Source: Viola odorata (lineage: Eukaryota; Streptophyta; Magnoliopsida; Malpighiales; Violaceae). Taken from it: DNA of 64,000 nt. The DNA lies in the NCBI GenBank assembly GCA_963691705.1, contig OY829539.1, positions 40,743,656 to 40,807,655 on the forward strand, given 5' to 3'. Below the pieces are notes generated by a model that was not told where the DNA came from, ran no database searches, and saw only the letters and a list, made by a program, of their open reading frames with translations. The translations under genes were made by a program, and so were the position numbers. This document shows positions 23,981 through 36,530 of the stretch, piece after piece (within the stretch, counting starts at the first letter, position 1; every line of letters begins with the position of its first letter).

Positions 23981-24584
23981 TGATACGATCATGGACGATA
24001 ATGCAGATGCACCGATGATTGAAGCCCTTACCGATGATGTGCCGATACCAAGCATTAGGACCATGGCGCCAAAAGTACCGATAACTAGAAGTAAGGCCAA
24101 GAAACTTGCATTGTGGATTGGGGCAGCAATGGAAGAAACTTCCGAACCCAAAGGGCGAACCTTAACGGTGATCAAACATTATAGCGGGGCTCAAGAACCT
24201 AACAGTGAACCTTACTAGAATCGACATCATCTAGGGAATGTGTTTACTACAACATTCTTGTAACCTTTGGTAATCTGGTTTGAGTGAAATATATGAATAT
24301 TGTCTACTGTTTTCCATCCGTGTGTTCTTCATGATTCAAGTGTGTTTAGCGCTAATCTCCGCCTTGTTCATCTCCCCATCTCATCTCTATCCGTTCATCC
24401 CTCCGGTAATCTCTTTCTTTTCCTCCGTGTCTTTCCTTGTTTCCTATTCCGCTGTATCATTCGTGTCCTTCTTTTCTTTATTGAGTCGTGTCTTCCTTAT
24501 TGTTGTGTGTATAAAATCTTGGGCTAGATCCTTCTAAAATGTTCCATACACTACGGTTCATTCAATCTTAACCGGAGCATATCA
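23981..24584 (+). repeat. Rt2 5' LTR (internally deleted)
   Basis: It begins TGATACGATCATGG and ends GGAGCATATCA. It aligns with the 3' LTR from 63652, which lacks about 80 bp near its start. After the shared GAATGTG the two diverge because this copy has lost sequence that the 3' LTR and the 1188-bp solo LTR retain. Confidence 0.75.
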
Positions 24585-24586
24585 TG

Positions 24587-24598
24587 TCGTAGCAGAGC
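24587..24598 (+). other. Rt2 primer-binding site (degenerate)
   Basis: TCGTAGCAGAGC lies two bases after the LTR end. It resembles the TGGTAGCGGAGC of Rt3 and Rt7 and the iMet-type TGGTATCAGAGC. It is weak on its own but correctly placed. Confidence 0.5.
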
Positions 24599-25015
24599 AT
24601 TTAGCGCCTAGAGTTTATGTTCTTGAGTGTTCATCTTGTGAACAACGTCCTACAAAACTTCCTCCATCATTTTCGTTGTTACTTGAGTCTAAAATCTCAT
24701 CCTTTAACCCTAGTGTCACTTGAGACAGGTTGGTGACTTTGAGTCCCACATTTTTCAGTCAAGAAAGATCAAAACAGAAAAGTTTGGTGTTGGTGTTCAA
24801 CCGGTGTTCATTCGAGAATTTCCAAGTTTGAGTTTGTGAGAGAGTATTTAATCCAAAATCTCTTCAATCCACCAAAGAAATTGTGTTTCCTCTTAAACAA
24901 ATCTATTACCCATCAACTGGCCATCAATGTCCCTCCCAAGCATTTAATGCCCAAGACAAGCCAACCACCACTCTTCACCACTTCCTTAAAAATCCCTCAC
25001 CAAAAGCACCTAACC

Positions 25016-25959
25016 TTATGCGAACCGTAGTACGCATCGCACACCTACTGCAAACCCTAATGCGCATAGCGCACCCGTGAGAGTGCCCTTGCCACCACTT
25101 GACCCGATGACACGCCAAGGTTCGAAGAGGCTTTCAAGTCAGCTCTCATTATTTATGCAAGAGGAGATTCAGCGCGAGTCCTTGATCGAAGACTCGGCCT
25201 TGCGCACACAAGAGCCGAGGATAGTCACATTATTGATCGCACCTAGCGCACACGAAATGGACGCCCGAGCCAAGTCAGAATCTAACACTATTTCCCGAGC
25301 CTCCAACGAAATACAAGACAACTGGGACTGCTAGAAGAAGTTGGCAAAGTCTCAGAGGAAGGGCTCGAGCCGTTTGGAAGATGGCTCGAGGCGAACGCCC
25401 AACGCGCAAGTCCTAATGCGCTTAGGACTCCGACTTGAGAAAGAAGACGCGTCCTTTGAAGTTCTCTCAAGCGAAGGACTTCTTTATTTTATTATATACT
25501 AATTTACTTAGTATTAGTATTAGTATTTAATTAATTAATTAAATTAGCTAGTAGAGTTTAATACTTAGTAGAAGTTCAATCCCTACGAGGATTTGTATTT
25601 GTGTATTTGCGCCTATTTAAGGGTAGCCGCTTGGCTTAATAAAATTCAGATCTTTTTCAGCCAAACACTTACATTAATTGATCTCACTAAGAACCTTGAA
25701 TCCTTTGAGTCCGAACACTCGAAGAACAACTTAAGTAAATCGAAAGTTCATTCTATTGTTCGCCTATCTAGGTTGCTAACCTCACCAAGGGTTAGAGGGT
25801 TAGAAGTTCGAGCAAGATCCTTGATTGCGTAGCTGGGTTGGTTGGATAATCACGTCCAACAGGGTCAGCGCAAGATTGAGTTACTATTTCTGCACGAATC
25901 CACTCTTGGACAACGATCGCTTAAGGAGAAACGATTCACGCATAGTGAGGATCGTAACA
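25016..25959 (+). repeat. Rt3 5' LTR
   Basis: 944 bp. The start is TTATGCG, where the 3' copy has TGATGCG, so the canonical TG is mutated. The end is ATCGTAACA, where the 3' copy has ATCGCATCA. A TATA-like TATTTAAGG lies near 25613. Confidence 0.92.
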
Positions 25960-25961
25960 GT

Positions 25962-25973
25962 TGGTAGCGGAGC
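25962..25973 (+). other. Rt3 primer-binding site
   Basis: TGGTAGCGGAGC lies two bases inside the LTR. It is identical to the PBS of Rt7 and two mismatches from the iMet-type TGGTATCAGAGC. Confidence 0.75.
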
Positions 25974-26147
25974 GAAAGGCCGTCTAAGTTTGGTAACTTT
26001 TAGTTCGTTTATTTCAATATCGTTATTGTTATTCCTTTGTGTCGATTTAACTCTAGTCCGGAGTCAAATCACCTTCATCCATCTTTTTGTATTTATGTTT
26101 CAAAAAGAGTCACAAAAAAAAAACAACAAAACAAAAGAAAAGAAGGT

Positions 26148-27623
26148 ATGTCTCAAGATTTAGGAATCGGAATTGAGAAGGAATCGGAGAAGACTGACGG
26201 GGTTGACAATCCCAGCATACGTGATCTACTCGTGCAATTAATGACACGAATGGACAAGATGGAAGCCTTCCAATCAGAGAACAGCTCCGAGGTGAACGAA
26301 GGCAAAAACAAGGAGAAGACCGCACCTATTCCTCACATCACTCAAACCCTAAATCCGCAACAAGCCGCTCACCTTTATGATGTAGAGCGAGAGGAATACA
26401 AACTGGATCCTCTTGCAGATTTTCCTAAGGGTTTTAATGGGGAAAAGAATGAGAAGCGTCGTTTCCTATTGGGCAAAGATGAGGAAGGACCACACCGCAC
26501 TTCAGCGCAAGACCAACGCATCGAGGCCGAGCGCCTAGCACGGCGTGTACATAGGCAAACTGCGCAGCGCACCGAGGGCTCACCACGATGGGACTTCATG
26601 CGAGAGGAAGAGCAGTGGCGTCAACCAGCTCGAACGCACTGGAATGATGCATATGAGGAAGAGAAGCCTCACATCTTTAGGCGCGACTGAGCTAATGAGT
26701 GGTGGCCTAGAGAGGAAGACCGAGCTGATGCTAATCTCCATAGCATCAAGCTACGGATACCACCTTTTGATGGGACAGACGACCCCGACGCATATTTCAC
26801 ATGGGAGCAAAGGGTCGAATCGATCTTCTTGCTCCATAATTATTCTGAGGACAAGAAGGTTTTATTGGCAGCCATGGAATTCAATGGTTATGCCGTGCAT
26901 TGGTGGGAACAACTCCACAAGTTGAAGCGTAGGGCAAACGCACCACCCGTACGAACATGGGAAGAGATGAAGCGAGAGATGAGAAGACATTTCATCCCTT
27001 CTTATTTCCAAAGGGATTTATACCAGCACTTGCAAGCCATGACTCAAGGGACTAGATTGGTTAGTGAGTACTTCAACAAGCTAGAGATCGCTATTTCAAG
27101 GGCTCAAATCGAAGAGGAAGAAGAGGCCACCATGGCTCGTTTCTTCAATGGACTTAACCACGAGATCGCAAGCAAGTTGGATTTGGTGTATGACCAATCC
27201 TTGGAAGAGATGCTTCACATGGCCATGAAGATAGAGAGACAAACCAAGGCTAGGGTTACTTACTCTAGTCAAACAGCCACTAGGGCACAAGGATGGAAGA
27301 AGCCGCCGTGGAATAAAGAAGAGAAAGGAGGTCGCGCACCACCTAGGGTTTTACCGTTGGAATACAAGGGGCCAAGCAGCAACCCTAATCCACCGAGAGC
27401 ACCTAACCTCAACCCTAATACAGCCTCTAGTAGGCCGGCGACTAAGGACATCGTTTGCTTCAAATGTGCGGGAAGAGGACACAAGCAATCCGAGTGTCCC
27501 AACAAACAGTTTCTCTTAATCAGTGACGATGGCGAGTTAGCATCGGATGATGAATAAGAAAAGGTTGAAGAAGCCAAGGCTACATATAAAGATAGTGATT
27601 CGGATGAAAGTGTCATCCATTCG
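26148..27623 (+). pseudogene. Rt3 Gag, two in-frame stops
   Basis: Gag forms the RNA-containing particle. The frame opens at ATG 26148. The capsid-type domain lies around 26740-27240, with YFTWEQRVESIFLLHNYSED, GYAVHWWEQL and FIPSYFQRDLYQHLQAM. A complete zinc knuckle CX2CX4HX4C is at 27456-27497. Single stops occur at 26688-26690 (TGA) and 27555-27557 (TAA), and the frame is identical before and after each. The first TGA stands where a CGA codon would read through. There is no frameshift. Confidence 0.9.
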
Positions 27624-28430
27624 TTGGCCATGGTAACAAGGCGCAACCTAAGTGCGCAAGTTAAAGAGGAAGAAGCGCAAGAGGATGAGCAACGAGAGAA
27701 TTTATTCCATACTCGAGGCATCGTCAACAAAACCGGTTGTTCTATCATCATAGACAATGGTAGCTGCACTAATTGTGTGAGTACTATGTTGGTCCACAAG
27801 CTAGGGCTAACAACTATTCGACATCCAAGGCCATACGCACTACAATGGATGAACAATGGCAACGCCATTAAAGTGAGTCAACAAACACTAGTCGCACTCA
27901 CGATTGGGAGGTACAAGGACGAGGTCCTTTGTGACATAGTACCTATGCATGCGAGCCACATCTTGCTAGGGAGGCCGTGGCAATTTGATACATCAGCAGT
28001 ACATGATGGAAGAACGAACAAGTATAAGTTGTTCAAAGATGGCAAAAGGTATTCACTTGCACCTTTGACTCGAAAGCAAGTATTCGAAGATCAACAATGG
28101 CTTGAGAAAGCCCATGCAGAGTGGGAGATTTCTAAGAAGATTAGTGAAGACGAGAAAGAAGTAAAAAGCAGTTTAAACGAAGTGAAGATTGGGGGAAAGA
28201 AGGTGAGCCTCTTCGCCAAAGGAAAGGACATTCAGCGAGCACTCCTAATGCGTAATCTAAATTGCGAAACAAATGAGATGCCCGCAGGATTGCCTCCAAT
28301 CTGAGGGATTGAGCATCAAATTGACTTCGTTCGGGGTTCCACTATTCCGAACCAAGCAGCCTATCGAAGTAACCCCGAGGAGACTAAGGAACTACAACGG
28401 CAAGTAGACGAGCTCTTAAGCCGAGGGTAT
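27624..28430 (+). pseudogene. Rt3 retropepsin (protease) region
   Basis: This aspartic protease cleaves the Gag-Pol polyprotein. The active-site block IIIDNGSCTN has its Asp at 27753-27755, with DNG instead of the commoner DTG/DSG. It is followed by ALQWMNNGN and VPMHASHILLGRPWQFD. The frame is the same as gag and RT, with a TGA at 28302-28304 between protease and RT. That TGA again sits where CGA would be expected. Confidence 0.88.
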
Positions 28431-30880
28431 GTGCGAGAGAGCCTCTCTCCTTGCGCCGTGCCTGTTATTTTAGTACCAAAGAAAGATGGTTCATGGCGCA
28501 TGTGTGTTGACTGTAGAGCCGTGAACAAAATCACCATCAAATACCGTCACCTTATTCCAAGGTTGGACGACATGTTAGATGAATTGAGTGGCAGCCAAGT
28601 GTTCTCAAAGATTGACCTAATGAGTGGCTACCACCAAATTCGAATGAAGGAAGGAGATGAATGGAAATCGGCGTTCAAAACCAAGTATGGTCTTTACGAA
28701 TGGTTAGTTATGCCCTTCGGTTTGACTAACGCCCCTAGCACCTTCATGAGGTTGATGAACCATGTGCTTAGGCGATTTATTGGGAGGTTTATAGTGGTCT
28801 ACTTCGATGACATCCTAATCTACAGCCGGTCTATCGAAGAACATGGTTCGCATCTACGCCAAGTGTTTGAAACCCTAAGAGAACAAAAGCTATATGCCAA
28901 GGTGAACAAGTGTTCATTCGCCCTCATTCAAGTGAGCTTTCTAGGGTTTATAGTGAGTGTGGAAGGCGTCAAGGTAGATGAAGAAAAGGTTAAGGCAATT
29001 CGGGATTGGCCTACACCTAAAAACGTGAGTGATATACGTTCGTTCCATGGCTTAGCGAGCTTTTATAGGCGCTTTGTCAAGGATTTCAGTACCCTCGCGG
29101 CACCTTTGAATGAGTTGACAAAAAAGGGCGTACCATTCGCGTGGGAGCAGCCACAAGAGCAAGCGTTTCAAGCGCTTAAGGAAAGGATGTGCACCGCACC
29201 AGTTCTAGCCTTGCCTAACTTTGAAAAGGCATTCGAAGTGGAATGTGATGCAAGTGGCATCGGTATTGGGGCTGTTTTGATACAAGAGCAACGACCGATT
29301 GCATTCTTTAGTGAAAAATTAAAAGATGCACAACTACGGTATTCTACTTATGACAAGGAGCTATATGCGCTCGTGCGCGCCTTAGAGGTTTGGCAACATT
29401 ACCTCATGCCGCGGGAGTTCCTAGTGCACACCGATCATCTCAGTTTAAAATACTTAAAGGGACAAGGAAAATTGAACAAAAGACACGTCACTTGGATGGA
29501 GTTCATAGAGGCGTTTCCTTATCTCATCAAGTACAAGCAAGGGAATGAGAACATAGTGGCCGACGCCTTGTCAAGGAGGTATGCCCTAATTTTGTCTCTT
29601 AGTGCAAAGCTTCTTGGGTTCTCGCACATCATCTCCCTTTACCCCCTTGACCCGGATTTTCAAGATATATATTCTACATGTGCTACAACCCATGGTTCTA
29701 AGTTTTACCAACATGATGGGTACTTGTTCAAGCACCAACGGCTATGCATTCCGCATTGCTCGATGCGCAAGTTGCTAGTATGGGAGTCGCACGGTGGTGG
29801 ACTCATGGGACACTTCGGCGTAACCAAGACGCTTGAGGTAGTGAAGGGGCATTTTTATTGGCCGCATATGAAGAGAGACGTGGTTCTAACTATGGCTCGT
29901 TGTGTTACTTGTCGCAAGGTGAAGTCCAAAGTTGCGAGTCATGGAGAATACATGCCTCTACCGGTCCCTACGCATCCTTGGACGGATTTGTCTATGGATT
30001 TCATGGTTGGATTGCCGAAGTCGTGGAAAGGGAAGGATTGTATCTTTGTCGTGGTGGATTGATTCTCAAAGATGACTCATTTTATTTCATGTACCACTAC
30101 CAATGACGCAAGCTACATCGCCAATTTATTTTTTAAAGAAGTGGTTCGCTTACATGGAATGCCGACTAGCATTGTAAGTGATCGAGATGGAAAGTTCCTT
30201 AGCCACTTTTGGCGAGTATTGTGGAGGCGTTTGGGGACGAAGCTTCCATTTTTGATTTCTTGTCATCCCCAAATCGATGGTCAAACGGAGGTTGTGAATC
30301 GGACGGTTGGGTCATTATTGAGAACGTTGGTTGGCAAGCATGTTTCAAAGTGGGATGATCAATTGCCCTTCATGGAATTTGCCTACAACCGAGCCATACA
30401 TTCAAGCACCGGATTCACACCATTTGAGGTGGTCTACGGCTTCAATCCATTGACACCGCTTGACTTAGCACCTTTGCCTTTGCAAGATGCCGTAAGTTTA
30501 GATGGGGAATCTAAGGCGGCAGCGGTGAAGAAAATTCATGAGCAAGTCAAGAAGAATATCGAGAAGATGAATGAGCGTTTGGTTCGCAAGAAAAACCAAG
30601 GAAGGACAACCGCATCCTTCAATGTGGGGGATTGGGTTTGGTTACATTTAAGGCGTGACAGATTTCCAGGCTTGAGAAGAAATAAAATTTCGGCTAGAGG
30701 TGATGGACCGTTTTTGATAGTTGAGAAAGTAAACAACAACGCTTATGTGCTAGACCTACCCGAAGACTATGGACCCGTGAGTTTGACCTTTAACGTCTCG
30801 GATTTGACACTATGTGATTGGGTGGAAGACGAGGAGGAAGGATCGGATTCGAGGACGAATCCTTTGGAAGGGGGAGGGAC
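28431..30880 (+). pseudogene. Rt3 RT, RNase H and integrase
   Basis: This part makes cDNA from the element RNA and inserts it. RT has [23 protein letters not shown] and an intact YFDD at 28800-28811. RNase H has ECDASG (Asp at 29247), the YDKELYALV Glu and [10 protein letters not shown]. Integrase has its zinc-binding H (29790) and H-C-C downstream (GHFG, CVTCRK), then Asp in SMDFM, Asp in VSDRDGK and Glu in DGQTEVVN. The C-terminal domain (GDGPFLIVEKVNNNAYVLDL) runs into the polypurine tract. The only break is TGA 30060-30062 in integrase, where family members have VVVDRFSK. No chromodomain is visible. Confidence 0.92.
30866..30879 (+). other. Rt3 polypurine tract
   Basis: GGAAGGGGGAGGGA lies directly before the 3' LTR and would prime plus-strand DNA synthesis. 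It is also translated as part of the pol frame. Confidence 0.85.
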
Positions 30881-31824
30881 TGATGCGAACCGTAGTACGC
30901 ATCGCACACCTACCGCAAACCCTAATGCGCGTAGCACACCCTCGAGAGGGCTTTGCCACCACTTGGCCCGATGACACGCCAAGGTTCGAAGAGGCTTTCA
31001 AGTCAGCTCTCATTATTTATGCAAGAGGAGATTCAGCGCGAGTCCTTGATCGAAGACTCGGCCTTGCGCACACAAGAGCCGAGGATAGTCACATTATTGA
31101 TCGCACCTAGCGCACACGAAATGGACCCCCGAGCCAAGTCAGAATCTAACACTATTTCCCGAGCCTCCAACGAAATACAAGACAGCTGGGAGTGTCTAGA
31201 AGAAGTTGGCAAAGTCTCAGAGGAAGGGCTCGAGCCGTTTGGAAGATGGCTCGAGGCGAACGCCCAACGCGCAAGTCCTAATGCGCTTAGGACTCCGACT
31301 TGAGAAAGAAGACGCGTCCTTTGAAGTTCTCTCAAGCGAAGGACTTCTTTATTTTATTATGTACTAATTTACTTAGTATTAGTATTAGTATTTAATTAAT
31401 TAATTAAATTAGCTAGTAGAGTTTAATACTTAGTAGAAGTTCAATCCCTACGAGGATTTATATTTGTGTATTTGCGCCTATTTAAGGGCAGCCGCTTGGC
31501 TTAATAAAATTTAGATCTTTTTCAGCCAAACACTTACGTTAATTGATCTCACTAAGAACCTTGAATCCTTTGAGTCCGAACACTCGAAGAACAACTTAAG
31601 TAAATCGAAAGTTCATTCTATTGTTCGCCTATCTAGGTTGCTAACCTCACCAAGGGTTAGAGGGTTAGAAGTTCGAGCAAGATCCTTGATTGTGTAGCTG
31701 GGTTGGTTGGATAATCACGTCCAACAGGGTCAGCGCAAGATTGAGTTACTATTTCCGCACGAATCCACTCTTGGACAACGATCGCTTAAGGAGAAACGAT
31801 TCATGCATAGTGAGGATCGCATCA
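30881..31824 (+). repeat. Rt3 3' LTR
   Basis: 944 bp. The ends TGATGCG and CGCATCA are perfect inverted repeats. The pol frame continues 31 codons into it before a stop at 30974. Confidence 0.93.
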
Positions 31825-31829
31825 TAACC

Positions 31830-32385
31830 TACCTCTATTTTATAGCTAGAAATCATTAGTTGTGTGGGGTATCTAGTGCTAAAGTAGCATCTAGCTATTC
31901 TCTAACTCCTATTTGTCCAGCTAAGAACGGGAAAAAAATTATTATTATAAAACAAAGGAGAGAAAGAATTACAACAACCCTAAGTTGTACCCTACCCTAC
32001 TTGACTAGCCTATACCTAATTGCATCACCACCTGACCCAAGTCTTTTAGTTCAGTCTCATATCTTCCTTTTCCCCAAAAATTTTAAGTCTCAGTCTTAGT
32101 CCTTTCTAGTCTGTCTTCAATTGGTAACCTCCTGAGTCTTCTTTCCGTCTTCTCCTTTTCGTTTGAAATCTGTGGACATTGGTAAAGGTAGTTGCAAATA
32201 TAACATGACTTGGAACACAAGGTTGTTTACGGTAAACAGTTATCGGGTTGTAAGTAACTTTGCGTGAATCTTGAGAGATTTGTGAGGCTATCTTTTGTGA
32301 GTGTTTTAAACATGAGGGTTCAAACAAAGAGAGGGAGAGATTATTTTACTAACGTTTGCTAAAGTGTGCAGGTAAAAAGTAAACA
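31830..32385 (+). other. Rt2 leader, right part
   Basis: Non-coding sequence between the Rt3 insertion and Rt2 gag. Small frames here show no domain. A TGTGCAG at about 32364-32372, just before gag, has the form of a splice acceptor. Confidence 0.5.
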
Positions 32386-33704
32386 ATGTCCGAAGTGTAC
32401 TAGGCAATAATGATGCTAAGTCCGATGACTCTAACAACCCGTTGTTGGCTAGAATGGAAGCCCTGGAGCGAAGGAAAATTGAAGTATTGAACATACTTCA
32501 AAATTTTACGATATCCCACCATAAGCCGGCCGAGGCATCCGTTACCCCTACTATCCCTAGCACGGTAGCCCCCAAAATTCCCATGGAACTAAACAAAGAC
32601 TAAGCCACGTGCGAGACCGAAGAGGAGAGCCATGATAGCGATGACAGTCTTGATGATCCTAAGAGGGAGGCCAACCGAGGCTTCCCACATGTTCTTACCA
32701 CAAGCCTTGTCATTTCTGACAATCAAGCTCAGATCATACGAGACCGTTACGCCCAAGGTAATCGGAACCCACACTACCAGAACCCAGAAGTCTCTACCAC
32801 TAGGCAGCCACCGGGCCATGACCAGTACAATATCGGTGACTAAGCAATTATCGGGGTGTTGTTAAGCACTTATGGTCCATCGATAACTATGGAAAGTTCA
32901 AGCAAACGAAACAATGAAGTCATCCCTACTACCGGTAATCAGGTCCCAATACCACACTACCATGCCCGCACTACCTCATACCAAGAGCGCGATTTTTATG
33001 AGGGTGTGTATGAAGAGGCTAACGATGATTTTAAGAGGCTAGCCAGACACAACCGGGGAAGGAGGCAGCGAGGGCCAACACCCCTATTTGTCGAGCCATT
33101 TGAACTACAAGAAGAACATCGAGTTGATGATAACTTGAGCAGTATCAAAGTTCATATCCCTACCTTTGAAGGTACGATTGATCCTTCCGAGTACCTCCAT
33201 TGGGAAGGAAAAATTCAGTGGATTTTTAATTGTCATCAATATTCCGATAGCAAGAAAACCAAGCTAGCGGCAATGGAGTTTGAGGGATATGACGTTAGTT
33301 GGTAGGATAAGGTGTGTAGAGTCCGAGGGGATATCAGTGCCATCAGAATATGGGAAGAGATGAAGCACATGATGCAGGAAAGATTTGTCCCATTGTCTTA
33401 GAAACGGGACTTGCGAAATAAATTACAAGGAACCCTATCGGTAGGTAACTACTACAACAAGCTTGAGTCCCTTCTTACCAAGACCGATACCCAAGAGGAA
33501 GAGGACATCACCATGGCAAGATTCGTCAACGGTGTGAATGAGAAGATCAGGTACAAACTTGAGTTAAAGGAATTTGACAGCTTGCAACTGATGCTCCATT
33601 ACGCGTTAAAGGTAGAAGCCCATGAAGCTACCAAAAGAAAAACCTTACCTAGTCGAAACACTTCCTAAACCTTCCCCTCCTCAACCAAAGCACCATGGAA
33701 TCCC
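32386..33704 (+). pseudogene. Rt2 gag, 5' portion
   Basis: Degenerate Gag coding. The capsid-type domain reads HIPTFEGTIDPSEYLHWEGK, then FNCHQYSDSKKTKLAAMEFE and GYDVSW, with a TAG at 33303 where a second Trp of the family WW is expected. After another TAG near 33399 the same frame continues with LRNKLQGTLSVGNYYNKLES and EEEDITMARFVNG. The sequence is cut at 33704 by Rt4 and resumes at 59863 with a zinc knuckle. Confidence 0.85.
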
Positions 33705-35305
33705 TGATAGCATGTGTCTTGAGCATGATTTCCTCCTTATTTTTGACATTTTCTTGGGCATGATTCTGCTAAATTACCTCTATTTTCATCTTTATTGCAA
33801 ATCAGTGCCAAAAGGAGGAAATGAGCGAAAAGATGCACTTTTGGAAGGAATTCTTGGGATTTCAAGCTTCAAGGCCTAGAAGATCAGAGTGTCGTCGTGC
33901 CCTCGATGCTAACCAGACCAGTGAGTAGTCTCTTGCCCGCGATACCTCTGCATCTGTTCCTAATCGAAAGCCAAAGAGAAGAATCTTCTAAGATTCGTAC
34001 GGGATTTCATGCGTTTCTGCAAGGTATCAGGCGCGCCAAAGATTCCAAAATATTCCTCCTGAAGGACGTGTGCTGTCACTCTCCCCTTGGTTGTTCCCTC
34101 TCTCCCCTTAGCTGATTTTGTCCCCTAGCGGGTTGTTAGGGTATTTAAGCTTAGTTTTAGGGTTTTTGTAAGGAGGCAGACATTAAGACATTACTTGAAT
34201 TTACCTTAATTTTAGGGATCTTTTCTTCCTTCTTATAGGGTGTCATCGGTTTGTAAAAGGAGCAAGCTTTTCTCCTTTGGTTTATTGAAACCTCTATCGG
34301 TTTATTCTAAACACTTTCCTTTATCCTCTTTTAATTTATTTATATTAGTTGTTATCCCTATCTACTGTTCATATCTATTTATGAGTAGCTAAACTTTTTT
34401 ATCTTAGCAAAGGGTGTTTCGAGGGTTGTAAGGATTAGTTAAGAGGCCTAAATGTGCTAAATATATCTTTATTGCCATATTCGTTTGTTTGCCGCTATCT
34501 TGTTATTTTGGCTTGGAAATGTTAGGAGCTTGATCAACTACTAGTGTTTCTTTGTGATTGTTGTCATCTTAATGGTAATAACTGATGTTAGGCCATTAAG
34601 AATAGTAGACGCCTAGAGTGGAGAAGTTGCTACAGTGTGATTTCACCAATCTAGGGCAAACAACTGACTAGGGTGATGCCACGAGCTTGACAACCTGAGG
34701 GGTATCGTGCCCTAGACATGTCTTACCTCTACTTCATGGACGTTTTGAGTATTGCCGCCTCACATTCGTGCCTGGGGGATGGTGAAATGTCAAGGCTACC
34801 CCATATGTGGAAACGGGTGGTAGCTTCTATCTACGAAGGTAAGTAGGGGGTTTGAGTGGAAACTCGGTCCCTATAGCATGTCTATGGTATAAGGATGGAA
34901 CATCCTTGAGCCGATGATTAACTAACCCTGGAAACAACCCAAGAATACCCCTTGCTAAGATCCTGTCTTATCTGAATCTACTTTCGTATTTACTCTCTCT
35001 TCTTGTTATCTTGCCCTTGCCAGTATTTTAGTGTCTTGTCTCTAGTTGTGTTTTACTTTCATGCCCTTGAATTCTGCTTTAATTATTTGTCTTGTTAGCT
35101 CCCTCTTTTGCGTTGATTAATTATATTGATCAACATAAACCCCCCTAGTGTTACTATTGTGTTTGGCTGCATTCATCCCTCGTTATATATTTGAAATTGA
35201 TCTTTTATTCCTTCAGTCACTGTGGTTCGACCCTGTCTTGCCCTTTACACATTTTATTTGTGCATTTAGGCATCAAGAAATATTATTACATTTGAGTGAT
35301 GATTA
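33705..35305 (+). repeat. Rt4 5' LTR
   Basis: 1601 bp, starting TGATAGCATG. The end is GATTA here, against GATCA in the 3' remnant. Over the shared 375 bp or so I count about 16 differences from the 3' remnant. The LTR is clearly related to, but distinct from, that of Rt8. Confidence 0.88.
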
Positions 35306-35310
35306 AATTT

Positions 35311-35328
35311 TGGCGTCGTTGCCGAGGT
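35311..35328 (+). other. Rt4 primer-binding site, tRNA-Asp type
   Basis: TGGCGTCGTTGCCGAGGT, three mismatches from the Athila-type TGGCGCCGTTGCCGGGGA. Confidence 0.8.
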
Positions 35329-35360
35329 CTGAACGAAACTAATTTTTCTTTTTCTTTTGT

Positions 35361-36525
35361 ATGACTAGGAGATCTGCTCCAGATCTAATACCTCTCGATC
35401 TTGAACTCACCAGGACAGAAAGAGGACTTCGGAGGTAAGCCAAAGGATCATCTACCCAGTGTAGAGGATTCCCTCATCCTACCCTCGATAGACATCTTTC
35501 CAATCTGGCCGACCCTGACCTTTAGTTTTACCAAGACCTAGCCTACGTTCATCGAGGTCTCGAAAACCCACTAGCTACCCACTTTGATATTCCAGCGATG
35601 GAAAACCCCGACAATCATGTACGTCATGAAGATCCACCACCGCCTCCACCAAACCAGCAGACCATTGACCATCTCAATGCTGCCCCCATATGTCTAGCAA
35701 CTGCATTGTCTGGCCCGCTGTCCAGCATGATTGGACTCTCAAGTCTGCCGTCATGCATCATCTCCCGACCTTTCGTGGAGTTGCAAAGGAGAATGCACTT
35801 CGTCACCTCCAACAACTTAATTCCACTTGCGAGGCCATGAAACCTCCAAATGTCAGCATTGAACAAGCTAAGCTACGCGCTTTCATGTGGTCCTTTAAAG
35901 ATGATGCCCTCGATTGGTACTATGGCCTTCCTCCGAGATCCATCCACTCTTGGACCGAGATGTCTAAGATCTTCACTAAAAAATATTATCCAGCATCAAT
36001 AACCAATACCACACGCAAGCAACTCGTATCTATTTTCCAGAAAAAGGAAGATCTTGCCCAATACTATGAGAGATTTCAGAAAATGCAATCTATGTGCCCC
36101 TCGCACAACCTTAGTGAGCATGCCCTCATTCAGTACTTTTGTGAAGGCCTTAAAGCTCATGATAGGGCCCTGTTTAACGCTGCCACTAATGGTTCCCTTA
36201 CTGCTCTCACTCCCGCCGCTGCCAAGGCGACCATAGAACTCATGGCCAAGAATGCCACACCTAAGGGTGGCAACAATGGAAGCCAAGATGTCCAAGTGGC
36301 AACTCTACAAAATCAAATGGCCGCCCTCACCGGGATGTTCCAGAATTTTGTGGCAGGACAAACTACACCGGTCAAGGCATGCCAAATTTGTAACTTTATG
36401 GATCATGCCACAAATGCTTGTCCTCATATTCCAGATGAAATCCAAGTGAATGCCGCTGGCCAGTACATCCAGGCCCTATATAGTCAGAACTACAACCAGG
36501 GCTGGAAACAATAGAATCCAGGATG
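35361..36525 (+). pseudogene. Rt4 gag, 5' portion
   Basis: The start ATG at 35361 gives MTRRSAPDLIPLDLE, the Athila-type Gag N-terminus, but a TAA follows after 26 codons. The frame changes near 35690-35730. The long open segment to 36514 carries the retrotransposon Gag domain (LPTFRGVAKENALRHLQQL, AFMWSFKDDALDWYYGL, FCEGLKAHDRALFNAATNGS) and a CX2C-type knuckle near 36381-36422. Coding then reads GWKQ, a TAG, NPGW and is interrupted by Rt5 at 36531. It resumes at 41314 with an NPYGNYPP-type segment. Confidence 0.85.
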
Positions 36526-36530
36526 GGTTC

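Larger units (their letters stand above)
25016..31824 (+). mobile_element. Rt3: nearly intact Ty3/gypsy element in the Rt2 leader
   Basis: It has two 944-bp LTRs, a 5-bp duplication TAACC (25011-25015 and 31825-31829), an iMet-type PBS and a polypurine tract. One continuous frame encodes gag, protease, RT, RNase H and integrase. The LTRs differ at roughly 20-25 positions by eye (about 2.5 %), so it is younger than Rt1 and Rt2. Integrase carries no chromodomain that I can see. I place it among chromovirus-like Ty3/gypsy elements with the clade unresolved. Confidence 0.95.

Noticed and set aside
30700..30880. Chromodomain at the integrase C-terminus of Rt3
   Set aside because: I looked for the aromatic cage and YLVKW-type block and did not see it. 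The frame goes straight to the polypurine tract.
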